Shown: piece by piece, positions 1 to 6,348 of the stretch
Layout of the letters: each line of letters opens with the position of its first letter
Position numbering within the stretch: the stretch's first letter is position 1
NCBI GenBank assembly: GCA_030148365.1
Contig: JASBTO010000101.1
Coordinates: forward strand, 1 to 7,661
DNA length: 7,661 nt
Direction: 5' to 3'
From: Kangiellaceae bacterium
Lineage (GTDB): Bacteria > Pseudomonadota > Gammaproteobacteria > Enterobacterales > Kangiellaceae
The notes under the pieces: generated by a model
What the model saw: only the letters and a program-made list of their open reading frames with translations
What the model was told of the DNA's origin: nothing
Databases searched by the model: none
Program-made: the position numbers and the translations under genes

Positions 1-734
1 AGGCGGCCGGTCGGGGCTGCCAGCTGGTGGTCCTGCCGGAAAACTTTGCCTTGCTGGGGCGCCGGGAAGCCGACAAGACCAGCATTGCCGAGGAGTTTGG
101 CGATGGCGCGATACAGGCATGGCTGGCCGGCCTCTGTCGGCAACTCGGGATCTGGGTACTGGCCGGTACCCTGCCGATCCGAAGCGCGGATCCGGAGCGT
201 CCTTTCGCCCGTTCCATCCTGTACTCTGATCAGGGCGAGGTCGCGGGCCATTACGACAAGATCCATCTGTTTGACGTCGAGGTCAGTGCCGATGAGGCCT
301 ATCGGGAATCGGCGGCGACCTGTCCCGGCCGGAAGCCGGTTGTCGTGCCAACACCCTGGGGCGGTCTGGGCCTGTCCGTGTGTTACGATCTGCGTTTTCC
401 CGAGCTGTATCGGCAGCTTCGCCAACAGGGCGCTACCCTGATGGCGGCGCCGTCGGCGTTTACCTGGAAAACCGGCCAGGCCCACTGGGACGTTCTGGTC
501 CGGGCCAGAGCCATCGAAAATCAATGTTTCCTGCTCGCCGCCAACCAGGGGGGCGACCATGAGAATGGCCGACGCACCTGGGGACACAGTTTGCTGGTGG
601 ATCCCTGGGGAGGCGTGCTCGAACAAGCTGATGAGCGGGAAAGCCTGCTGGTCCACGAACTGGACCTTTCTGAAATTGATCGGCTGGGCCGGACCTTTCC
701 GGTGTTCAGCCATCGCCAACTGGAATCTCAATGA
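1..734 (+). CDS. Nitrilase-superfamily C-N hydrolase, Nit1/YbeM-like amidase (5' partial)
   Basis: This is a cytoplasmic carbon-nitrogen hydrolase that would cleave an amide bond through a Glu-Lys-Cys triad. The reading frame is open from base 3 with residues that fit the family (AAGRGCQLVVLPENFALL), so the true start lies before the window; roughly 30 N-terminal residues are missing compared with the usual 270-280. Counting from the GTG codon at 27, the triad is Glu5 (LPENFA), Lys78 (HYDKIHLFDVEV, codon 258-260) and Cys119 (SVCYDLRFPELY, codon 381-383). The DKIHLFD and CYDLRFPELY signatures resemble the Nit1/YbeM group, whose known substrate is deaminated glutathione; that substrate is inferred here, and another omega-amidase activity is possible. 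Its TGA overlaps the tldD ATG in an ATGA junction, which implies co-translation with tldD. Family assignment is firm; exact substrate is about even odds. Confidence 0.95.
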   Translation, partial: AAGRGCQLVVLPENFALLGRREADKTSIAEEFGDGAIQAWLAGLCRQLGIWVLAGTLPIRSADPERPFARSILYSDQGEVAGHYDKIHLFDVEVSADEAYRESAATCPGRKPVVVPTPWGGLGLSVCYDLRFPELYRQLRQQGATLMAAPSAFTWKTGQAHWDVLVRARAIENQCFLLAANQGGDHENGRRTWGHSLLVDPWGGVLEQADERESLLVHELDLSEIDRLGRTFPVFSHRQLESQ

Positions 735-2179
735 CCATAAATAGCGGCAACCTCGCCATCGCCAATCAGTGTTTTCTGGAACCGGCGGGGCTCGAATACC
801 GGCATCTCGAAAAATTGCTGGCCCGATTGTCCGGGCCTTCCGTCGATCTGGCCGATCTCTATTTCCAGGCCATGCAGCACGAGTCCTGGGTGCTGGAAGA
901 CGGTCAGGTCAAGGATGCCAGCTTCAATATCCGCAAGGGCGTCGGCGTACGCGCTGTCGCCGGCGAACAAAGCGGCTTTGCCTATTCCGACGCGATTAAC
1001 CTGGCGGCGCTGGAGCAGGCCGCGGGCGCTGCCGGCTCCATCGCCCGGCTGGGTCAGGACGGGCGGGTCCGGCTTGCCAGCAAAGCGCCGGTGCCGGCTC
1101 TTTACGAGGCCCGCAATCCGCTGCTGTCCCGCAGTCCGGACGAGAAGATCGCCTTGCTCAGAGAAATGGATCAGCGGGCCCGATCAGCCGACCCGCGGAT
1201 TGTCCAGGTCGTGGCGAGCCTCAGCGGCGTGCACGACACCTTGCTGATCGCGGCCAGCGACGGCACCTTGCAGGCGGATGTGCGACCTTTGGTGCGCATC
1301 AATATCAGCGTGGTGGCCGAGCAGGAAGGGCGCCGGGAGCGGGCCAGTGCCGGCGCCGGCGGTCGCTTTGATTATATCCGGCTACTCGAGGAGCACAGCT
1401 GGCAGGATTTGTGTGACGAAGCCGTGCGCCAGGCCTTGTTGAACCTCGAAGCAGTGGAGGCGCCGGCCGGAGTCATGCCGGTTGTGCTGGGGCCTGGCTG
1501 GCCCGGAGTTTTGTTGCATGAGGCTATTGGTCATGGTCTCGAAGGTGATTTTAACCGTAAGGGCTCTTCTGCATTCTCCGGGCGCATTGGCGAGCGTGTG
1601 GCATCCGATGTCTGTACGGTCGTCGATCACGGCGCCATGGAGGGGCGGCGCGGTTCTCTGTCCGTCGACGATGAGGGCACCCCCACCGGCTGCACCACCT
1701 TGATCGAGAAAGGTATTTTACGGGGCTATCTGCAGGACAAGCAGAATGCCCGGCTGATGAACCAGCAACCGACGGGTAACGGACGCCGGGAGTCCTATGC
1801 CCATCTGCCCATGCCGCGAATGACCAACACCTATATGTTGGCCGGCGATTCGGAACCGGAAGAGATCATCGCCTCCGTCGACAAGGGGATCTATGCCGTC
1901 AACTTTGCCGGTGGCCAGGTGGATATCACCTCGGGCAAATTTGTGTTTTCCGCGAGCGAAGCCTGGCTGATTGAAAACGGCCGTCTGACTGCGCCCATCA
2001 AGGGTGCGACCCTGATCGGCAATGGTCCGGATGTGCTGACCCGGGTCAGCATGGTCGGAAATGATCTGCAACTGGATGCGGGAATTGGCGTCTGTGGCAA
2101 GGAGGGGCAGAGTGTTCCCGTCGGCGTGGGCCAACCCACCTTGAGGGTCGACGAGTTGACCGTGGGCGGTACCGCCTGA
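731..2179 (+). CDS. tldD: Metalloprotease TldD, catalytic subunit of TldD/TldE
   Basis: TldD is the metal-binding half of the TldD/TldE (PmbA) protease, a cytoplasmic heterodimer. In E. coli it matures microcin B17, degrades the antitoxin CcdA and cuts unstructured peptides. The 482-residue length matches the family (about 480). The HExxxH zinc motif is HEAIGHGLEGD, with His263, Glu264 and His268 (codons from 1517). A conserved C-terminal Cys455 (GIGVCGKEG, codon 2093-2095) fits the cysteine that completes the metal site in this family. The ATG at 731 overlaps the upstream amidase stop (ATGA) and has no strong Shine-Dalgarno sequence, so translation probably depends on coupling. The partner pmbA lies about 2.8 kb downstream on the same strand, separated by two minus-strand genes. 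No catalytic residue is missing and there is no frameshift. Confidence 0.98.
   Translation: MTINSGNLAIANQCFLEPAGLEYRHLEKLLARLSGPSVDLADLYFQAMQHESWVLEDGQVKDASFNIRKGVGVRAVAGEQSGFAYSDAINLAALEQAAGAAGSIARLGQDGRVRLASKAPVPALYEARNPLLSRSPDEKIALLREMDQRARSADPRIVQVVASLSGVHDTLLIAASDGTLQADVRPLVRINISVVAEQEGRRERASAGAGGRFDYIRLLEEHSWQDLCDEAVRQALLNLEAVEAPAGVMPVVLGPGWPGVLLHEAIGHGLEGDFNRKGSSAFSGRIGERVASDVCTVVDHGAMEGRRGSLSVDDEGTPTGCTTLIEKGILRGYLQDKQNARLMNQQPTGNGRRESYAHLPMPRMTNTYMLAGDSEPEEIIASVDKGIYAVNFAGGQVDITSGKFVFSASEAWLIENGRLTAPIKGATLIGNGPDVLTRVSMVGNDLQLDAGIGVCGKEGQSVPVGVGQPTLRVDELTVGGTA
2165..2176. repeat. 12-bp perfect palindrome before the tldD stop codon
   Basis: GGCGGTACCGCC reads the same on both strands and ends directly before the tldD TGA, 11 bases from the end of the convergent yjgA gene. 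As RNA it gives only a 4-bp GC stem with a GUAC loop, or slightly more with G-U pairs, and no U-run follows on either strand. It may slow or end transcription between the convergent genes, but it also simply encodes Gly-Gly-Thr-Ala, so chance is possible. Confidence 0.35.
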
Positions 2180-2186
2180 GTGCGGC

Positions 2187-2705
2187 CTATTTCCCGGCTG
2201 CTTCCGGCAGGTTGTCGCGCAGGTAACGGAACAGTAGTCGGGCGCTTTTCGGTGGTGCCGATCGGGTGTTTTCACGGTTGGCGGCGAGCACCAGTTGCCG
2301 CAGCTTCTGCCGGTCCAGCGTGGGTGCCTCGGCCAGCAATTCGGTAATGGCCCCGTCGCCTTCGGCGAGCAGCCGGTCCCGCCATTGTTCCGCGGCATGA
2401 TGACGATCGACTTCTTCCAGGTGAGGCTGATCCTGGAGCCGGATGGCGAGTTCCAGCGCGTCCAGATCGATATCCCGAAGCAGTTTGCCAATATACTTTA
2501 CCTGTCGCCGTCGACCGGGCGGGCTGGATATTTTTTGCGCTTCCGCGATTGCCGCCAGTAGCCGATCGGTCAAGGGCAGCGATGCCAACCGGGCCTGGGA
2601 ATATTGGCAGAGCTGTTCACCCAGCCGGGTAAGTTCGGCAAGTTCCTGCTTTACCGCGGTTTTGCTTTTTTCGAGCTCGTCCTGCGAGTCAGTCGATTCG
2701 GTCAT
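2187..2705 (-). CDS. yjgA: Ribosome-associated 50S assembly factor DarP (YjgA/DUF615 family)
   Basis: YjgA, renamed DarP in E. coli, binds late 50S precursors and helps 23S rRNA maturation. The 172-residue product is close to the E. coli length of 183, lacking only part of the acidic, poorly conserved N-terminus. It is predicted helical and highly charged. Family hallmarks are the basic block GRRRQVKYIGKLLR (residues 64-77), the RDRLLAEGDGAITELL segment (109-124) and the C-terminal PPKSARLLFRYLR (151-163). The ATG at 2705-2703 shares its A with the TGA stop of the upstream receptor gene (TGATG), and only a weak GGGA lies upstream. This suggests translation by reinitiation after the receptor. 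Its end is 7 bp from the tldD stop. In the usual arrangement yjgA faces pmbA directly; here the receptor sits between them. Confidence 0.95.
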   Translation of the reverse strand: MTESTDSQDELEKSKTAVKQELAELTRLGEQLCQYSQARLASLPLTDRLLAAIAEAQKISSPPGRRRQVKYIGKLLRDIDLDALELAIRLQDQPHLEEVDRHHAAEQWRDRLLAEGDGAITELLAEAPTLDRQKLRQLVLAANRENTRSAPPKSARLLFRYLRDNLPEAAGK

Positions 2706-4852
2706 CAGAAATGGAGTCCCGTGCTGAGGTAGTAGACAGTGTCGGAGTCGTAGCGGTTGTTCCGGTCAAAATAGAAACTGTCGTGGAGGCGATGCCGGGC
2801 GACAAATTCTACCTTGATCGAGCTGGTTGCGGACAATTGGAAATGTTTTGCGATGCGGGCGTCGACGCGCTGGTAGTCCCGGTTGAAATATTCTTCCATG
2901 AAGTAGTAGCCACCGGATAACTCCAGGCCGTTACCGAACCGGTACATGCCGAGCAGGCCCAGACTGTTTTGCGGGATGGTGTTGTCGGTAGAGGAACGTC
3001 CCTTTTTCAGGTCCAGATCCTGCCAGGCATACTGGAACCAGATCCGGGAGTTGCTCCCGGGTCGGTAACTGATTTGCAGATCCACGCCTTCGGTGGTGGC
3101 CCGGATTGAATTCTGCGGATCGAAATCATCGATGCCGAACATGCCGTCGATGAGACCATGGAGGGAATCGTGAAACAAGTTCACATCGACTTCCAGGCCG
3201 TTGCCGGCATTGTGGTACCAGCCGACCTGGCGGGACCAGATTTTCTCGCTGGCAAGGCCGCCCCTGGAAGCCGACGTCTGGTAATAGGTGCCATCACCAC
3301 GACCCGGGTTCACGGGCGGCACCAGATCCCGGACCGTGTAGCTGCGCACTGCGGATTCCTCATAGAAATCCGGCGTCCGGGTGCCTTTGGCCACCACGAA
3401 GCGCAGGGCATTGGAGGGGTTGAGCTGCCAGTTGATGGCGGCGCGCGGCGAAAACTCGTCACCAATGTTATCGTCGTGTTCGTGCATGGCCCCGACATTG
3501 GCAGTGAAATCCCGGGCAAAGCGCCATTCCAGATTGGCGAACAGGCGCTTGATCAGGTTCTCTTCCTTGCCGTCGAAAAATGTTTCTCCCTTGACAGTGT
3601 CCTTGCGCAAACTGAAGCCGGCGACCAACCGCAGGGCGTCATTGAAACGCCAGGTGTCCTGGAACTCCAGTTCCCACTTGGTTTCTTCGAAGTCCTGGTT
3701 GGCGGTGCCACAGGAGGGGGCAAGGCCAAGCTCCGCGAAGCGGGTCAGCACCATACCGGCCAGCGCGGCAACTTCCGCTGAAGGGGGTGGCGGCGGAGCC
3801 ATGCCGCTGCCTACGCTGCCGATCAAGGCCTCGGTATAGTCGGGGTCGGTCCGGTACAGGGCGCCCAGTTCGTCACTGAGAAAAATCCCGGGCGGGCAGG
3901 TTTGCCAGTGCTCTCGGGCCTCATCCTCATTGTAGTAGAACTGCCAGCGACTCTCGTGATTGGCATTGTACTGGTGCTTCCAGGAGAGCTGCAGAAACCG
4001 GTCGGTGATTTCCTGATCGTGGGCGGGAAATTGCTGGAATGACTCGAGCAGGTCGATCTCCTTGTCGGTTTCACTGGCGCCCAGTTGCAAACGCCATTCA
4101 TCGTGCAGCGACGGCACATATTCCGCGGCCAGATTGAAAAACCGGCTCTGGTAACTGTCGTGGCGCTCGTCACCTTCACGGGTTATGTCAAAGCCGTTGT
4201 CGCTGTTCTGCTCCAGGGTGACGCGGAAATCGACGTCGCCCAGCTGGCCATAGTGACGCAGACTGTAGTCCTCGATCCCCTTGTTGCCGTGCCGGGCTTC
4301 CAGCCAGGTGCCGCGCTCAACGGACGGGCTTCGCGAGATAATGTTGATAACGCCGAGAAACGAGTTGGCGCCATAGGCGGCGGTATTGGGTCCCCGGATA
4401 ACTTCGATACGATCGATGTCGTTAATACTGAGTTGCAACTCGGTCCAGAGCACCCGGGACAATCCGGTCTTGTAGATGGAGCGACCGTCAACGAGAACCT
4501 GCAAGCGCCGGGAAAAAGGGCCGCCAAAGCCATGCAGGCTCAACTCCGGAATACCGCCGCGTTCGTAGCCGACCTGCATACCCGGCACCAGGCGCAGCAA
4601 TTCCGCAAGGGTGCGGGCACCGCTGGCTTCTATCAACTGGCGGTCGATGACGGTAACCGCAGCCGGCGTTTCCGACTGGGGTTGCCGGAGACGGGTCGCG
4701 CTGAGGATGATGGGCAATTCCTCGTCGGTCAGCAGATCGTCGGTATCACGGTGGTCTGCAGAAACCGGAGTCTGCAGTCCGCCGAGGACCAGAAATGCGA
4801 GCAGGCCAATGCCGCAGGTCGGTATCGGAAATTTGTAGCCGGAAGAATTCAA
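2705..4852 (-). CDS. TonB-dependent outer-membrane receptor, substrate unknown
   Basis: This is a TonB-gated outer-membrane transporter of 715 residues, normal for the family. A signal peptide has a single Lys7, a hydrophobic core at 14-26 and probable cleavage after Ser-Ala32 (PVSA). A TonB-box-like stretch follows (EELPIILSATR, 44-54), then the plug domain (about 60-175: VTVID, LVDGRSIY, IEVIRGPNTAAYGANSFLGVINI) and a 22-strand-type barrel ending in the terminal Phe expected for BAM recognition. The mature protein has only two cysteines, Cys319 and Cys381, enclosing a probable extracellular loop with five consecutive prolines (353-357). The start is TTG at 4852-4850: an in-frame stop lies 14 codons upstream, no ATG or GTG precedes the signal peptide, and no Shine-Dalgarno sequence is visible. 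No transporter, TonB or regulator gene is nearby, so the ligand (siderophore, heme, vitamin or other) cannot be called. Confidence 0.95.
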   Translation of the reverse strand: MNSSGYKFPIPTCGIGLLAFLVLGGLQTPVSADHRDTDDLLTDEELPIILSATRLRQPQSETPAAVTVIDRQLIEASGARTLAELLRLVPGMQVGYERGGIPELSLHGFGGPFSRRLQVLVDGRSIYKTGLSRVLWTELQLSINDIDRIEVIRGPNTAAYGANSFLGVINIISRSPSVERGTWLEARHGNKGIEDYSLRHYGQLGDVDFRVTLEQNSDNGFDITREGDERHDSYQSRFFNLAAEYVPSLHDEWRLQLGASETDKEIDLLESFQQFPAHDQEITDRFLQLSWKHQYNANHESRWQFYYNEDEAREHWQTCPPGIFLSDELGALYRTDPDYTEALIGSVGSGMAPPPPPSAEVAALAGMVLTRFAELGLAPSCGTANQDFEETKWELEFQDTWRFNDALRLVAGFSLRKDTVKGETFFDGKEENLIKRLFANLEWRFARDFTANVGAMHEHDDNIGDEFSPRAAINWQLNPSNALRFVVAKGTRTPDFYEESAVRSYTVRDLVPPVNPGRGDGTYYQTSASRGGLASEKIWSRQVGWYHNAGNGLEVDVNLFHDSLHGLIDGMFGIDDFDPQNSIRATTEGVDLQISYRPGSNSRIWFQYAWQDLDLKKGRSSTDNTIPQNSLGLLGMYRFGNGLELSGGYYFMEEYFNRDYQRVDARIAKHFQLSATSSIKVEFVARHRLHDSFYFDRNNRYDSDTVYYLSTGLHF

Positions 4853-4977
4853 ACAGGATTGCCGTAATGGGTGGTCAACCCCGAGGATTCTTGTTCATAA
4901 TAGATGGCAAGTCAAGCAGCCGGCCGGGGCGCAAAATCCCGCAGCCGGGTGCCACCGCAATAAACAGGGGAGCCGAG
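4853..4977. promoter_or_regulatory. Divergent intergenic region between the receptor gene and pmbA
   Basis: The two genes are transcribed away from each other, so this 125-bp gap should hold both promoters. For pmbA, a weak sigma70-like candidate is TGGTCA (4872-4877), an 18-bp spacer and CATAAT (4896-4901). On the minus strand TATTAT (4902-4897) resembles a -10 element for the receptor but has no good -35 at 16-18 bp. The two -10 candidates overlap, which would make the promoters compete. A GC palindrome CCGGCCGG lies at 4920-4927. I see no convincing Fur box: only one hexamer (CATAAT) fits the repeat unit. Promoter positions are guesses; the shared regulatory role follows from gene orientation. 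Confidence 0.5.
4966..4972 (+). promoter_or_regulatory. Shine-Dalgarno sequence that selects the pmbA TTG start
   Basis: AGGGGAG lies 5 nt before an in-frame TTG at 4978, an ideal spacing. It is 20 nt before the next in-frame ATG (4993), which is too far. This favours TTG initiation, giving 449 rather than 444 residues. Confidence 0.6.
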
Positions 4978-6327
4978 TTGACATCAAACACCATGGTCCG
5001 CGAGCAGGACGAAAACGGGCGAGCGCTGGCGGATGCCGCGAGCGCCATGCTGGAACAGTCCGCGTCGCTTGGCGCCAGCGAGGCGGAAGTCTGGATCAGC
5101 CAGAGCCAGGGCCACTCCGCGCAAGTGCGAATGGGGCAGGTGGAAGCCGTCGAATTCAACCGGGACACCCATGCCGGCATCACTCTCTATTTTGGCAAGC
5201 ACAAGGGCACGGCTTCGACCAATGATATCAGTGAGGATTCCCTGCAGGCGGCGGTCAGCGCGGCGCGGGATATCGCCCGCTTTACCGCGGCCGACGAATT
5301 TGCCGGCCTGGCCGACGCGGGTTTGATGGCGAGCCGGTTCCCGCACCTGGATCTCGATCATCCTCTCGATGCCAGCCTGCAAGACACGATGGAACTGGCG
5401 CGCCAGGCCGAGCAGGCCGGGCTCGATTCGGATCCGCGCATTGGTAACTCCGAAGGCGCCGGTTTTTACAGCCATCGGGGCATTGATGTCTATGCCAACA
5501 GCCACGGGTTTGTCGGCAGCCAGACGGCGACCCGCCACAGTCTCAGTTGCAGCCTTATAGCGTCGGCCGGTGATCGCATGCAGAGGGATTACTGGTATAC
5601 AGTTTCAAGAGACGGCAGCCAGTTACAGGCGCCGGAGACCGTGGGCCGGCAAGCCGCCGAGCGCGCCCTCAGGAAACTGGAGGTCGGCAAGATCGCCAAG
5701 GGCCGTCACCCGGTGTTGTTGTCGCCGGAGATAGCGAGAGGCTTGCTTGGCCATTACCTGAGCGCGGTAAGGGGCGGCAACCTGTATCGCAGGACCAGTT
5801 TCCTGGTGGACTCACTCGGCACACAAGTGTTCCCCGAATGGCTAACCCTGACGGAGCGACCCCATCTGCCCGGCGGACTCGCGAGCGCTGCTTTCGATCA
5901 GGATGGCGTGGCCACCCGGGAGCGGGATCTGGTGCAGGAGGGTCGGGTTGAGGGGTATATATTGTCCGCCTATTCAGCGCGCCGGCTGGGTATGACCCCG
6001 ACCGGCAACGCCGGCGGTGTACATAATATTCACCTGCAGGCGCCCATGCGAGCCTTCAAGGAACTGCTCGCGGAAATGGATACCGGGTTGCTGGTCACCG
6101 ACGTCATGGGGCAGGGAGTTAATCTGGTCACTGGCGACTACTCTCGCGGTGCCAGTGGCTTTTGGGTGGAAGGCGGGAAAATCCGTCATTTCGTCGAGGA
6201 AATTACCATTGCCGGCAATCTCAGGGACATGTTTGCCGGGATCCGCAGAGCTGGTGATGATCTGGATCACCGCAGCAGCGTCGTGACCGGGTCTCTGCTG
6301 TTGTCGCCGATGATGGTCGCGGCCTGA
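4978..6327 (+). CDS. pmbA: TldE/PmbA, non-catalytic subunit of the TldD/TldE metalloprotease
   Basis: PmbA (TldE) pairs with TldD in a cytoplasmic heterodimer that encloses a proteolytic chamber; it lacks its own metal site and shapes the substrate path. Starting at the TTG at 4978 gives 449 residues, against 450 for E. coli PmbA; the ATG at 4993 is the alternative. The frame is open upstream to 4795, but that part overlaps the receptor start and has no family similarity. Recognisable family blocks are RMGQVEAVEFN, the mid-protein NSEGAGFYSHRGI, RRTSFLVDSLG and the C-terminal GDYSRGASGFW (386-396). Where TldD carries HEAIGHGLEGD, this protein has SPEIARGLLGH (249-259), so the zinc-binding motif is absent, as expected for TldE. 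It ends in a hairpin shared with the convergent mgtE gene. It is transcribed on its own, apart from tldD. Confidence 0.97.
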   Translation: MTSNTMVREQDENGRALADAASAMLEQSASLGASEAEVWISQSQGHSAQVRMGQVEAVEFNRDTHAGITLYFGKHKGTASTNDISEDSLQAAVSAARDIARFTAADEFAGLADAGLMASRFPHLDLDHPLDASLQDTMELARQAEQAGLDSDPRIGNSEGAGFYSHRGIDVYANSHGFVGSQTATRHSLSCSLIASAGDRMQRDYWYTVSRDGSQLQAPETVGRQAAERALRKLEVGKIAKGRHPVLLSPEIARGLLGHYLSAVRGGNLYRRTSFLVDSLGTQVFPEWLTLTERPHLPGGLASAAFDQDGVATRERDLVQEGRVEGYILSAYSARRLGMTPTGNAGGVHNIHLQAPMRAFKELLAEMDTGLLVTDVMGQGVNLVTGDYSRGASGFWVEGGKIRHFVEEITIAGNLRDMFAGIRRAGDDLDHRSSVVTGSLLLSPMMVAA

Positions 6328-6348
6328 GGCCGGCTGCCGGACTCAGGC
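6322..6348. terminator. Hairpin spanning both stop codons of the convergent pmbA and mgtE genes
   Basis: GCCTGAG (6322-6328) pairs perfectly with CTCAGGC (6342-6348). Inside, after one G-A mismatch, CCGG (6330-6333) pairs with CCGG (6337-6340) around a CTG loop. The symmetry means either transcript forms the same stem. The pmbA TGA (6325-6327) and the mgtE TGA (6345-6343) sit on opposite arms. No U-run follows in either direction (AAAGAAC on the pmbA side, CGCGACC on the mgtE side), so it is not a classical intrinsic terminator. It may protect 3' ends or mark Rho-assisted termination. Confidence 0.45.

Noticed and set aside
23..30. GCTGGTGG octamers identical to the E. coli Chi site (23-30 and 593-600)
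   Set aside because: Both are inside the amidase coding sequence, Chi sequences differ between genera, and two copies in GC-rich DNA are not significant.
1718..2491. A 257-codon minus-strand open frame across the tldD end and yjgA
   Set aside because: It overlaps two firm genes in other frames and its translation resembles no family; it is a shadow frame.
4085..4867. A 260-codon plus-strand open frame opposite the receptor gene
   Set aside because: It lies wholly antisense to the well-supported receptor, shows no recognisable domain and is explained by the low stop frequency of GC-rich antisense frames.
4850..4878. Minus-strand promoter TTGACC with a -10 near TGTTTG
   Set aside because: The -10 match is poor and the start of transcription would fall inside the receptor coding sequence.
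4890..4910. Possible Fur box upstream of the receptor gene
   Set aside because: Only one hexamer (CATAAT) fits the NAT(A/T)AT repeat unit; the adjacent bases do not continue the pattern.
4938..4949. Small CCCG/CGGG hairpin in the pmbA leader
   Set aside because: A 4-bp stem is expected by chance in DNA this rich in G and C, and no T-run or anti-structure accompanies it.
4795..4977. N-terminal extension of PmbA from the longest open frame
   Set aside because: The extra 61 residues have no family similarity, overlap the receptor start, and would exceed the usual 450-residue length; the ribosome site at 4966-4972 points to a later start.
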